Shown: positions 54,695 to 63,704 of the stretch, piece after piece
How the letters are laid out: each line of letters opens with the position of its first letter
How positions within the stretch are numbered: position 1 is the first letter of the stretch
From: Gordonia alkaliphila
GTDB taxonomy: Bacteria > Actinomycetota > Actinomycetes > Mycobacteriales > Mycobacteriaceae
DNA length: 64,000 bases
NCBI RefSeq assembly: GCF_023017165.1
Contig: NZ_JALKBW010000001.1
Location: 372,001 to 436,000, forward strand
Reading direction: 5' to 3'
Program-made: the position numbers and the translations under genes
The notes under the pieces: generated by a model
What the model saw: the letters and a program-made list of their open reading frames with translations, nothing else
The model's database searches: none
What the model was told of the DNA's origin: nothing

Positions 54695-55765
54695 TCAGGC
54701 CCGCCCGCCCTGACGCACGTAGAGCAGCCGATCGCCCTCTTCGATCTCCTCCACGTGCGAGTCGCCGACGCGGTACAGCGTGCCGTCGCGCACCACGCCG
54801 AGCACCAGGTCGCGGGTGTGTGCGGGCGAACCGCCGGTCTCCGACGGCTCCACCTCGCGCTCGGCGATGGCGTAGCCCTCCTCCGGGCTGAGCAGGTCCT
54901 CGACCACCTCCACCACCGACGGGGTGATGGTCGCGATGCCGAGCAGGCGGCCGGCGGTCTCCGAGGACACCACCACCGAGTTGGCGCCGGACTGGCGCAT
55001 CAGGTGGGTGTTCTCCGATTCGCGAATGGAGACCACGATCTTGGCGCGCGGATTCAACTCGCGCGCGGTGAGGGTCACCATCACGGCGGTGTCGTCGCGG
55101 TTGGCCGCGATCACCAGGGCCGCGGCGTGCTGCACACCGGCCAGTCGCAGCACGTCGGACTTGGTGGCGTCGCCGCGGACCGTGACGAGGCCGTGCGCGG
55201 CAGCGACGTCGAGGGCGGCCTGGTCCTCGTCGACCACCACCACTTCGCTCGGTCGCACGCCGTCGGCGAGGACGGCCGCGGTGGCGGTCCGCCCCTTGGT
55301 GCCGTAACCGATGACGACGGTGTGATTGCGCACCCGATTCCTCCAGTTCTGGATCTTGATGGCCTGCCGCGACCGCTCGGTGAGCACCTCCAGGGTGGTA
55401 CCGATCAGCACGATCAGGAACAGCACGCGCAGCGGGGTGATGAACAGGACGTTGATCAGGCGGGCCGACTCGGTGATCGGCGTGATGTCGCCGTAGCCGG
55501 TGGTCGACAGCGTCACCGCCGAGTAATAGAGCGCGTCGAGATAGCTGAGCGTGGTGCCCTTGGCGTCCCGGTAGCCGGACCGGTCGATGTAGACCACCAG
55601 CGAGCACAGCAACAACGCCAGCAGCGCCCAGAGCACGCGGCGGCCGATGGCGCGCGCCGGACTCTTCTCCAGTTCCGGGATCTTGACGATGCCCACGAGC
55701 GCGTAATCGGGCTTGTCGAACAGGTCGTCGCCGGTGAGCCGGGACATCCGCAGGCGCTTACGCAT
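54695..55765 (-). CDS. Potassium channel with RCK (TrkA-N) domain
   Basis: The 356-residue protein has a first helix (~42-60), pore loop and selectivity filter TTGYGD (88-93), and a second helix (~103-125, VLFITPLRVLFLIVLIG), the two-helix K+ channel plan. An RCK domain follows, with the NAD-binding motif VVIGYGTKG (~149-157) and a C-terminal TrkA-C-like part. This matches Rv3200c. It should pass K+ under ligand control. ATG 55765 is used; GTG 55768 directly before it is an alternative. It lies between nudC and adnB. Confidence 0.9.
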   Translation of the reverse strand: MRKRLRMSRLTGDDLFDKPDYALVGIVKIPELEKSPARAIGRRVLWALLALLLCSLVVYIDRSGYRDAKGTTLSYLDALYYSAVTLSTTGYGDITPITESARLINVLFITPLRVLFLIVLIGTTLEVLTERSRQAIKIQNWRNRVRNHTVVIGYGTKGRTATAAVLADGVRPSEVVVVDEDQAALDVAAAHGLVTVRGDATKSDVLRLAGVQHAAALVIAANRDDTAVMVTLTARELNPRAKIVVSIRESENTHLMRQSGANSVVVSSETAGRLLGIATITPSVVEVVEDLLSPEEGYAIAEREVEPSETGGSPAHTRDLVLGVVRDGTLYRVGDSHVEEIEEGDRLLYVRQGGRA

Positions 55766-55804
55766 CACAGGCCTCGCGCGTGGTCGTCCTCACGTCTGTG
55801 AAGG

Positions 55805-58800
55805 CTACTCGATCGATGCGGGCTCGACGGCCAAGAGTGCCGCCAGCTCCGTCGCGTCCGGCAGCCGGTCCGGTTCCAGCGTGTAATGGTGGCGGACGTA
55901 GACGAACGCGGCGCGGACCGCGCTGACATCGACGCCGCGCAGCCGCGCCCACGCCACCCGGTAGGCGGCCAACTGCAGTTCCAGCGCGCCCCGCTTGGCG
56001 GGTTCGGGCACCGCACCGGTCTTCCAGTCCACCACCAGGTAGCCGTCGCCGTCGGCGAAGACCGCGTCCATCCGGCCGCGCACCACCGTCGATCCGATCA
56101 CCGTCTCGAAGCCCACTTCCACTTCCAGGGGTGTCCGGTCGGCCCACGGCGAGGCGAGGAACGCGGCGCGCAGCACTTCGAGGTCGTCGTCGACAGCGGT
56201 CTCGTCGGCGGCGCCGGGCAGCTCGTCCAGGTCGAGCAGCCGGGTGGCGCCGAAGCGGCGTTCCACCCAGGCGTGAAAGGCGGTGCCGCGACGCGCCATC
56301 GGATTGGGCCGGAACGGGACGGGGCGACGCAGCCGCGCGGCGAAGGCGGCCTCGTCGGTGCCCAGCTCCACGAGCTGGCTCACCGACATCTGTCCGGGCA
56401 GTTCGACGTCGACGGCCTCGGCCGCGGACCGGCGGCGTTCGGCCAGCAGCGCCTCCACCTCCGCCCGCCACGCCAGAATCTCCGGGTCGTCGGTGGGCGG
56501 CGCCGGTCGCGGCACCAGGGCCCGCTCGGCCCGCGCCTCGTCCACCGCGCGCGCCGCCGCCAGCAGCGCTCCGCGCCGATCGCCCAAGCGGTCCACCGGC
56601 CAGGCCGCACTCACCGGTTCGAGCGTCATCGGGTTCTCCACGCCGTCCTCGGGGACGGGCGCGTCGACGTCGACGGTGAGCGCCGGCGAATCGGCGGCGG
56701 CCACCAGCTCCACCAGTTCGAGGTAGAAGTCCGAGCCGCCGCGCGGCTTGTCGCCGGTGGCCGACCAGTGATGGGCGGTCACCAGCAGCGTCTCCTTGGC
56801 GCGGGTCAGGGCCACGTAGAGCAGCCGCCGGTCCTCGTCGAGGCGGCGCGCCTTGATTGCCTCCTTGTGCTCGGTGAGCGCTTCCTCGAGTTCCTTGCGG
56901 TCGCCGAGCCCGGCGAGCCGCAGCGACGGAAAGCCTTCGGTGTCGTCCTGGCTCAGGTCCCCGCGCAGAGCTGCGGGCAGCTCCCGCGCCGAACCCAGCC
57001 AGGTGGTGTCGGCCTTGGCGCTCGGGAAGATGCCGCGCGCCAGGTGCGGCACCACGACGATGTCCCATTCCAGCCCCTTGGCGGCGTGCACGGTGAGGAT
57101 CTGCACGCGGTCCTCGGCCACTTCCACCTGCCCGGCCTCGAGTCCCTTCTCCACCGACTCGGCGGCGTCGAGGAAGCTCAGCAGGCCGGGCAGCGTGGCT
57201 CCCGGCCGCTCGGCGTAGGCGGCCACGTATTCGGCGAAGGCGTCGAGGTGTTCGCGGCCGGTGATCGCACCGCGCATGCGGCGGGCCCGCAGCTGGGCCT
57301 CGACGGCCACCCCGATGGTCTGTTCGACGTCGGCGACGAGCTCCGGCAGCGGCTGGCCGATCCGCCGCCGCAGACGCTCCAGCTCGCGACCGAACGCCCG
57401 CACCCGCTGGTAGCCGGCGGCGGTGTACCGCTCCGCCTCCCCCGGATCGACGAGGGCATCGCCGAGTCCGGCGGCGTCGACGGACTCGGCGGGCAGCGAG
57501 GCCGCCAGCGCGGAATCGAGTTCTTCGCGCGTGGCGACGGCACCGGACACCGGGTCCAGGCGGCGCGCGGCCAGTTCCCGCGCGCGGCGCCACAGCGCCG
57601 ACAGGTCGGCGGCGCCGAGCTGCCAGCGGGCACCGGTGAGCAGACGCATGGCGGCGGTCCCAGCCATCGGGTCGGCCATCAGGGTCAGGGTCGCCACGAT
57701 GTCGGTGATCTCCGGGACGTGCAGCAGGCCGCCGATGCCGACCACCTCGACGGGGATGCCGCGCTCGGAGATCTCGGCCGCCATCGGCGCGGAGTCCTCG
57801 TTGCGGCGCACCAGCACCGCCACGGTCGGCGGCTGCTCCCCGCGACCCTCGGCGTCCCGGTAGGCGGCCTCCACGTGGTCGGCGATCCACCGGCGCTCGT
57901 CGTCGACCGTCTCGGTGAGCGCGAGCCGCACCGTGCCCTCCGGGGCCCCGTCGCGCGGACGCAGCGTGGAGACCGGCACCCCGCGGGCCCGCAGCTGCGC
58001 CGAGACCTCGTTGGCCAGGTACAGCGTGCCCTGACAGTTCCGCCAGCTGGTGAGCAGTTCCCGACGGTGCGCGGGCGCCCAGCCGCCGGGCTCGTCCACC
58101 GGACGCGGGAAGTCGTGCGCGAAGCGCGGCAGATTGGCCGCCGACGCGCCGCGCCACCCGTAGATCGACTGGATGGGGTCGCCCACCGCGGTGACCGCGA
58201 CCGGCGCTTGCCCGGCCCCGCCGAACAGCGCCGACAGCAGCAGCCGCTGCGAGTGACCGGTGTCCTGGTATTCGTCGAGCAGGACCGCCTTGATGCCGCC
58301 GCGTTCGGTCGCGACCACCTCGGGGTGGGTGGTGACCAGTCGCGCGGCCAGCGACATCTGGCTGCCGAAGTCCAGCGCGCCCTGCTCGGCCATCTTGGCT
58401 CGCAGCGCCGTGACCAGTGGCAGGAACTCGCGGCGCTCGTCGATCACGGCCTGCACCCCGCGCAGCGCCTGACTGGGCTCGGCGCGCTGGCGCGGCCCCT
58501 TCGGAAGCGTGTCGATCAGGGTGTACAGGTCGGTACCGGCCGCGCGCAGCGCGTCGTCGTCGACGAGGTGCTCGGCCATCTCCGAGTACAGATTCAGCAC
58601 CGCCTCGGTGACGCTGGACGGCACCTTGGGGGTGTTCAGCTCGTGCGGCCAGGAGGTGACTACCGAGAAGGCCAGCTGCCACAGTTCGGTCTCGCTGAGC
58701 AGCGTGGACGACGGTTCCACCGGCAGCAGCAACCCGTAGTCGGCGATCAGCCGCCCGGCGTAGGCGTGATAGGTGCTGACCTCGGCGTCGGCACTGCGCA

Positions 58801-59152
58801 GCACCTGCCGTAGTTCCCCGCCCGGATCCCAGTCGTGCAGGGCCGACGAGCCGGCGAGCATGGCGAGACGACGGCGGATGCGCGCGCCGAGCTCGCTGGC
58901 CGCCTTCCGGGTGAAGGTGAGGCCGAGGATCTCGTCGGGGGCCACCAGTCGGTTGGCCACCAACCACACCACCCGCGACGCCATGGTCTCGGTCTTGCCC
59001 GCACCGGCCCCGGCCACCACCAGCATCGGTTCGAGCGGCGCCTCGATCACCTCGACCTGCTCGTCGGTGGGCAGCGGCAGACCGAGCGCGCCCGCCAGCA
59101 CCCGAGCGCCGATCAGGCCGGACGGGTGCGGCGCAGAGGGCTGTTCAGTCAT
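55805..59152 (-). CDS. adnB: ATP-dependent helicase-nuclease subunit AdnB
   Basis: The 1115-residue protein is a UvrD-type helicase with a C-terminal RecB-family nuclease. Walker A is GAGAGKT (48-54), then LDEYQDTGHSQR, VGDPIQSIYGW, TVHAAKGLEWDIV and VALTRAKETLLVTA. The nuclease motif VVDWKTG with LELQLAAYRVAW lies near the C-terminus (~1040-1065). Size and place match Rv3201c, the AdnB subunit that with AdnA resects double-strand breaks in mycobacteria. The start ATG overlaps the adnA stop by 8 bases, so the subunits are coupled. Confidence 0.93.
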   Translation of the reverse strand: MTEQPSAPHPSGLIGARVLAGALGLPLPTDEQVEVIEAPLEPMLVVAGAGAGKTETMASRVVWLVANRLVAPDEILGLTFTRKAASELGARIRRRLAMLAGSSALHDWDPGGELRQVLRSADAEVSTYHAYAGRLIADYGLLLPVEPSSTLLSETELWQLAFSVVTSWPHELNTPKVPSSVTEAVLNLYSEMAEHLVDDDALRAAGTDLYTLIDTLPKGPRQRAEPSQALRGVQAVIDERREFLPLVTALRAKMAEQGALDFGSQMSLAARLVTTHPEVVATERGGIKAVLLDEYQDTGHSQRLLLSALFGGAGQAPVAVTAVGDPIQSIYGWRGASAANLPRFAHDFPRPVDEPGGWAPAHRRELLTSWRNCQGTLYLANEVSAQLRARGVPVSTLRPRDGAPEGTVRLALTETVDDERRWIADHVEAAYRDAEGRGEQPPTVAVLVRRNEDSAPMAAEISERGIPVEVVGIGGLLHVPEITDIVATLTLMADPMAGTAAMRLLTGARWQLGAADLSALWRRARELAARRLDPVSGAVATREELDSALAASLPAESVDAAGLGDALVDPGEAERYTAAGYQRVRAFGRELERLRRRIGQPLPELVADVEQTIGVAVEAQLRARRMRGAITGREHLDAFAEYVAAYAERPGATLPGLLSFLDAAESVEKGLEAGQVEVAEDRVQILTVHAAKGLEWDIVVVPHLARGIFPSAKADTTWLGSARELPAALRGDLSQDDTEGFPSLRLAGLGDRKELEEALTEHKEAIKARRLDEDRRLLYVALTRAKETLLVTAHHWSATGDKPRGGSDFYLELVELVAAADSPALTVDVDAPVPEDGVENPMTLEPVSAAWPVDRLGDRRGALLAAARAVDEARAERALVPRPAPPTDDPEILAWRAEVEALLAERRRSAAEAVDVELPGQMSVSQLVELGTDEAAFAARLRRPVPFRPNPMARRGTAFHAWVERRFGATRLLDLDELPGAADETAVDDDLEVLRAAFLASPWADRTPLEVEVGFETVIGSTVVRGRMDAVFADGDGYLVVDWKTGAVPEPAKRGALELQLAAYRVAWARLRGVDVSAVRAAFVYVRHHYTLEPDRLPDATELAALLAVEPASIE

Positions 59153-62100
59153 CGATGACCGCCTTCCCACGGAGTTGGGCGGGACAGCTGGTGACCAGCC
59201 CGCAGTGTTGGCAGCCGGAGTTGACGGAGGCGACGAAACCGGGCCCGATCCCGGCGCGCGCCGCGCCGCGCACCACCGCCACCCATTCGTCCACCTGCTC
59301 GGGCGTCAGCGGCTCCTGCACGCGTTCGGCGGCGCCGGTCTTGCGGTTCGGTGTGGCCACGTACACCAGTCGGCCGCCGCCGGTGGTGCCCGCGGGCAGC
59401 CCTTCCACACCGCCGAGCAGCAGCGCCAACTGGTAGGCGGCCAACTGCGGGTGGGCGGCCGCGTCAGCGGCGGTGATCACGGTCTTGCCGGTCTTCACGT
59501 CGATCACGACCGGACGGCCCAGATCGTCGGCCTCCAACCGGTCGATGCGTCCGGTGAGGGTCACCGGCAGCTCGTCCGGGCGGCCGTCGGCGTCGACGCC
59601 GGGCGGCACCGCGGCGGTCAGCGCCACCTCGACGGCGGCTTCGGTGAGTTCGGACCGCGAATACTCCAGCCAGTCCCGGAAGTTGGTGAGCATGGTCTCC
59701 GCGCGCCGCAGCTCGCGTTCGCTGAACCAGGCGGCGGGCGAGGCGACGCGGTCCCAGATCTCGTGCAGGGCCGTGGTGACCTCGGCGTGGTCGAGCTGCC
59801 CGGCCACCGCCTGCACCAGCGTGTGCACCAGGGTGCCGGTCACCGCCGGTTCGGCGTCGCCGTCGCGCCCGCCGTGCCGTTCGAGCATCCAGCGCAACGA
59901 GCAGCTGGTGAGCGAGTCGACGGTCGACGGCGACAGCGTGAGCGCGCCCTGGTCCGGCGTCCACAGCGGGGCGCCGCTGGACGGGTCGAGCAGGCCGTAC
60001 CACTGCTGCGGCGGGGCCGCGGGCACCTCGGCGTCGGCCAGCTCGGCCAGCAGCGCGGCGGCCGCCTCGCGCCGCACCGCGGTGGTGTCCGGATCGACGA
60101 GGGCCGCGCGCAACTCGGCCACCATCGACGGCAACGACAGCAGGCGGCGCAGCCCGCCGTCGAGCGGGATCTCGTCGGCCTGGTCGCCGTGGCGGTCGTG
60201 GTCGGCACCGTAGCCACCGAGGGCGTCGGCGATCTCCGGCACGAACCTCGACGGCGAGGCATCGCCGGTGCCGTCCTCCACCGCGGTGACCAGCAGCTGA
60301 CTGCGCGCGCGGGTGCACGCCACCAGCAGGAGGCGGCGTTCGTCGGCCAGCAGTTGGGCGTTCCGGGAGACGGTGTCCACGGCCTGCGCGTCGAGCCCGT
60401 CCAGCACGTCGAGCAGCGCGGGGGTGCCCAGGACGCTGCCCCGACTGCGCAGCGACGGCCACAGCCCGTCGAGCACCCCGGCCACGGCGACCACCTCCCA
60501 CTCGCGGCCGGCCGCCGAATGCGCCGACAGCAGCTGCACCGCGTCGGCCGCGGCGGCGGGCGTGCGCGATTCGCGCGGGATCTGCAGCTGGCTCAGGTAG
60601 TGCAGGAAGCCGCTCAGCCCGCCCGCGGGGACGTTGTCGGTGTACGACGCGGCCGCCTCGAACAGCGCCAGCATGGCGTCGAGGTCGCGGTCGGCCTGCC
60701 CGCCCGCCCGGTCGCCGCGCAGGGACCGGAGCAGCCAGGTGCGTTCGAGGCCGGACGCCTGCCAGGACCTCCACAGCGTCTCCTCCACGCCGAGTCCGCC
60801 GCGGTCGGCGGCCCACGCGGCCCGCACCACCTTCAGGGTCCGGGCCAGCGGCTGCGCCTCGAACTCGGTGAGACCGGCCAGGTAGGGCGCGGCCCGATCG
60901 GGATCGGCCAGGGCTGCGGCCAAAGCGCTGAGCGAGTCGGGCGGTCCGTCTTCGACGGTGTGGGGCGGTCCGTCTTCGACGGTGTGGGGCGGTCCGTCTT
61001 CGACGGTGTGGGGCGGTCCGTCGACGTCGGGCACCGCCGGGGCCGCCGGTTCGACGACCACCTTGCCCTCCTCGTGCAACCGACGGACACCGCGCCGGAG
61101 TCGACGCAACTGACCCGGGCCGGCCGCACCGATCGGCCCGGACAACAGGGTCACCACGTCGTCGGGGCCCAGCAGCTCCGGGGAGCTGCCGGCCCGTAGG
61201 GCGAGCGCGAAGGCCTCCACCGCGCGCTGCCGGAACAGCGGGAGGTCGCTGGTGGGCGTCACCACCGGTACTCCGGCCGAGGAGAAGGCGCGCCGCAGCG
61301 CGGGCAGCATCCGCGGCACCGAGCGTACGATCACCGCCATCTCCGACCACGGCACGTCGTCGAACAGGTGCGCGCGCCGCAGCAGGTCGGCCACCGCGGT
61401 CGCCTCTTTGGCGGCCGAGGAGAACACCCGCACCGACGCGGCACCGGGACCCGGCGCCGGGTCGGGGAACGGCTGCGAACGGGCGCCGGGCAGTCGGGCG
61501 GCCAGCGCGCGACCCACCGTCGGCACCTCTCCCGCGGCGCGGTGACTCTGCGTCAGCACCACATCCCGGCCGTCGGGCAGTTCGGCGAAGAAGCGCGGAC
61601 TGGCACCGCGGAAGGAGTAGATCGACTGGTCGGGGTCGGCGGCGATCACCGTGAGATCGGCGCCGGTGCCGATCAGCTCCACCAGCCGGGCGGCCTGCGG
61701 GTCCAGGTGCTGGGCGTCGTCGACCAGCAGGTGTCGGATGCGGGCGCGCTGATCGGCCAGCAGGTGCGGTTCCAGGGCGAAGGTCGACAGTGCCGAGCCC
61801 ACCAGTTCGGCGGCATCGACCGCCTGCGGACCGGCTTCCGGCGAGTCGATGCCCACCGCCCCGCGCAGGAGCATGGTCTGCTCGTACTGGGCGAAGGCGC
61901 GTCCCGCCGCCGCCCACTCGGGCCGCGCGTGCTCGCGCCCCAGTGCCATCAGGTCTTCCGGTCCCAGGCCGCGCTCGGCGGCCCGCATCAGCAGATCGCG
62001 CAGGGCCTGGGCGAAGCCGTCGGTGGCCAGCGCCGGACGCAGCGACGCCGGCCAGTACGCGGCGCCGTCTTCGAGGTCGCCGGCGAGCAGTTCGCGCAGG

Positions 62101-62546
62101 ATCACGTCCTGCTCGGATCCGGTGATCAACCGGGGCGGCGGATTGCCGTGCGCGCTGGCCTGCAAGCGCAGCACCGCGAACGCGTACGAGTGGACGGTCC
62201 GCACGAGCGGCTCGCGCAGGGCCGCGCCGGTCCGCGAGTGCCCGGCCGCGAGCACGCGCCGGGTGATCTCGCTGCGCACAGCCACCGCCGACCGGCGGTT
62301 GGCGGTCAACACCAGGACCGATTCGGGGTCGGCGGCGTCGTCGAGCAGTCGGGCGACGGCGACGTCGATCAGCAGCGCGGTCTTGCCGGTGCCGGGTCCG
62401 CCGCGCACCCGATACGGCCGCCACGGGCGTTCGGGGTCGGCCTGATGCCCGGGTGTCAACAGCGCCGCCGCTTCCGCCGGCCAGGTGCGGGCGGGCAGCT
62501 CGAACGGTGCCGGGGAGGCGATCAATCGAGTCTGCGCGGTGGCCAT
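59145..62546 (-). CDS. adnA: ATP-dependent helicase-nuclease subunit AdnA
   Basis: The 1133-residue partner of AdnB (Rv3202c in M. tuberculosis, about 1055 residues) has Walker A GGPGTGKT (49-56), LVDDAQHLDPQAARLV, AADPDQSIYSFRG, HSAAGREWEVVAV and a C-terminal RecB nuclease motif VIDVKTGK. Cysteines CSLRW and CQHCGLVTSC may hold a 4Fe-4S cluster, as in AddB-type nucleases. ATG 62546 is the first plausible start; the frame is open further upstream, but only on the antisense of lipV. It contains the GPPHTVED tandem repeat in a linker (~residues 512-540). Confidence 0.92.
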   Translation of the reverse strand: MATAQTRLIASPAPFELPARTWPAEAAALLTPGHQADPERPWRPYRVRGGPGTGKTALLIDVAVARLLDDAADPESVLVLTANRRSAVAVRSEITRRVLAAGHSRTGAALREPLVRTVHSYAFAVLRLQASAHGNPPPRLITGSEQDVILRELLAGDLEDGAAYWPASLRPALATDGFAQALRDLLMRAAERGLGPEDLMALGREHARPEWAAAGRAFAQYEQTMLLRGAVGIDSPEAGPQAVDAAELVGSALSTFALEPHLLADQRARIRHLLVDDAQHLDPQAARLVELIGTGADLTVIAADPDQSIYSFRGASPRFFAELPDGRDVVLTQSHRAAGEVPTVGRALAARLPGARSQPFPDPAPGPGAASVRVFSSAAKEATAVADLLRRAHLFDDVPWSEMAVIVRSVPRMLPALRRAFSSAGVPVVTPTSDLPLFRQRAVEAFALALRAGSSPELLGPDDVVTLLSGPIGAAGPGQLRRLRRGVRRLHEEGKVVVEPAAPAVPDVDGPPHTVEDGPPHTVEDGPPHTVEDGPPDSLSALAAALADPDRAAPYLAGLTEFEAQPLARTLKVVRAAWAADRGGLGVEETLWRSWQASGLERTWLLRSLRGDRAGGQADRDLDAMLALFEAAASYTDNVPAGGLSGFLHYLSQLQIPRESRTPAAAADAVQLLSAHSAAGREWEVVAVAGVLDGLWPSLRSRGSVLGTPALLDVLDGLDAQAVDTVSRNAQLLADERRLLLVACTRARSQLLVTAVEDGTGDASPSRFVPEIADALGGYGADHDRHGDQADEIPLDGGLRRLLSLPSMVAELRAALVDPDTTAVRREAAAALLAELADAEVPAAPPQQWYGLLDPSSGAPLWTPDQGALTLSPSTVDSLTSCSLRWMLERHGGRDGDAEPAVTGTLVHTLVQAVAGQLDHAEVTTALHEIWDRVASPAAWFSERELRRAETMLTNFRDWLEYSRSELTEAAVEVALTAAVPPGVDADGRPDELPVTLTGRIDRLEADDLGRPVVIDVKTGKTVITAADAAAHPQLAAYQLALLLGGVEGLPAGTTGGGRLVYVATPNRKTGAAERVQEPLTPEQVDEWVAVVRGAARAGIGPGFVASVNSGCQHCGLVTSCPAQLRGKAVIDD
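60939..61022 (-). repeat. 24-bp tandem repeat inside adnA
   Basis: Three perfect 24-bp units (60939-60962, 60963-60986, 60987-61010) and half a fourth encode GPPHTVED repeats in frame. They sit in a poorly conserved linker between helicase motifs, where length change may be tolerated. Confidence 0.9.
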
Positions 62547-62582
62547 ACGCCCATGGAAGCACGCCCCTGCGACACTGATGAC

Positions 62583-63365
62583 ATGGCCCGCGCCCTCCAC
62601 ACCCATCTGTTCGGACCCGCCGACGCGCCGACCGTGCTGGCTCTGCACGGTCTCACCGGGCACGGCAAGCGCTGGGAGCATCTGGCACCGCTGCTGCCCG
62701 AGCTGCGGGTGGTGGCACCGGACCTGCTCGGGCACGGACATTCGCCATGGACGCCGCCGTGGTCGATCGAGGATCACGCCGCGGCCGTCGCCGACGCCGT
62801 CGAGGCGCACGTCCCCCGCGAGCGGCGGCCGCTGACGGTGGTGGCACACTCGTTCGGCGCCGCCGTGGCCCTGCGACTGGCGCACGACCGCCCCGACCTG
62901 GTCGACGGCCTGGTTCTGCTGGACCCCGCGCAGGGCCTGAACCCGGAATTCGCCTTGGCGATGGCGCAGAACAGCATTACCTACCGCGGCTACCCCGATG
63001 CGGCCACCGCGCAGGCCGCCAAACGCGCCGAGGGCTGGGGCGCGGTGCACGCGGACATCCTCGACAGGGAGATCGTCGACCATCTGATCGAGGACGGCGA
63101 CGGAGTGGCCTGGCGGGTGTGCGCCCCCGCCGCCACCGCCGCGTGGAGCGAACTGGCGCGTCCGGCGCTGTTGCCGCCGGCACAGGTGCCCACCCGGGTC
63201 GTCGTGGCGGCACGGGTGCAGCCGCCCTTCGTCACCGCCGACTTCCTCGCCGCGTGCGCCGCCGACCGCGCCGACACCGTGCGGGTCACGCACGTCGACA
63301 CCGAACACATGGTGCCCTTTCTCGCGCCCGACACGGTGGCCGCGCTGATCCGGGAGGTGCTCTAG
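62583..63365 (+). CDS. lipV: LipV-like alpha/beta hydrolase
   Basis: The 260-residue hydrolase has HGLTGHGKRWEHL (oxyanion region), the nucleophile elbow VAHSFGAAVAL, and a late histidine in VDTEHMVPFL. It matches Rv3203 LipV, an esterase/lipase of mycobacteria, and is divergent from adnA (36-bp gap). Its substrate has not been read from sequence. The next gene starts 3 bases after the stop. Confidence 0.85.
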   Translation: MARALHTHLFGPADAPTVLALHGLTGHGKRWEHLAPLLPELRVVAPDLLGHGHSPWTPPWSIEDHAAAVADAVEAHVPRERRPLTVVAHSFGAAVALRLAHDRPDLVDGLVLLDPAQGLNPEFALAMAQNSITYRGYPDAATAQAAKRAEGWGAVHADILDREIVDHLIEDGDGVAWRVCAPAATAAWSELARPALLPPAQVPTRVVVAARVQPPFVTADFLAACAADRADTVRVTHVDTEHMVPFLAPDTVAALIREVL

Positions 63366-63368
63366 CCG

Positions 63369-63704
63369 ATGGCCAAGATCAGCGACACCCAGATCGAAAC
63401 GGTCCGCGCGCTGATCGCGGCGATCCCGCCCGGCGAGGTCAGCACGTACGGGGACCTGGCCGAGGCCGCCGGTCTCACCAATCCGCGCCAGGTGGGGTGG
63501 ATCCTGCGCACCGACGGCGCCGACCTGCCGTGGCAGCGTGTGGTGCCTGCGTCCGGTCGGCCCACCATCGACAAGGCGACCCGCCAACTGGATCTCCTTG
63601 CCGCCGAAGGGGTTCCGATCCACGACGGACGAATCCTGTTGCGCGAGTGCCGCACTCGCCTGCTCCGTGAACCGGACTCACGCGGACGACGAACGGAAAG
63701 CTAA
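63369..63704 (+). CDS. Alkyltransferase-like protein (MGMT family without acceptor cysteine)
   Basis: The 111-residue protein resembles the C-terminal DNA-binding domain of O6-methylguanine methyltransferases (IPPGEVSTYGDLAEAAGLTNPRQVG...). The acceptor motif PCHR is PWQR here (54-57), so the cysteine is tryptophan; this is the hallmark of ATL proteins, which flag alkylated guanine for nucleotide excision repair. It matches Rv3204. It starts 3 bases after lipV and is convergent with the last gene of the window. Confidence 0.9.
   Translation: MAKISDTQIETVRALIAAIPPGEVSTYGDLAEAAGLTNPRQVGWILRTDGADLPWQRVVPASGRPTIDKATRQLDLLAAEGVPIHDGRILLRECRTRLLREPDSRGRRTES

Noticed and set aside
55886-58813. 975-codon plus-strand ORF across adnB
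   Set aside because: It is a shadow of adnB; the composition (Gly/Arg/His/Val) and lack of motifs contrast with the helicase motifs on the other strand.
62547-63623. Extension of adnA by about 360 codons upstream of 62546
   Set aside because: The extra part is antisense to lipV and the ATL gene and has no domain; the conserved helicase start follows ATG 62546.
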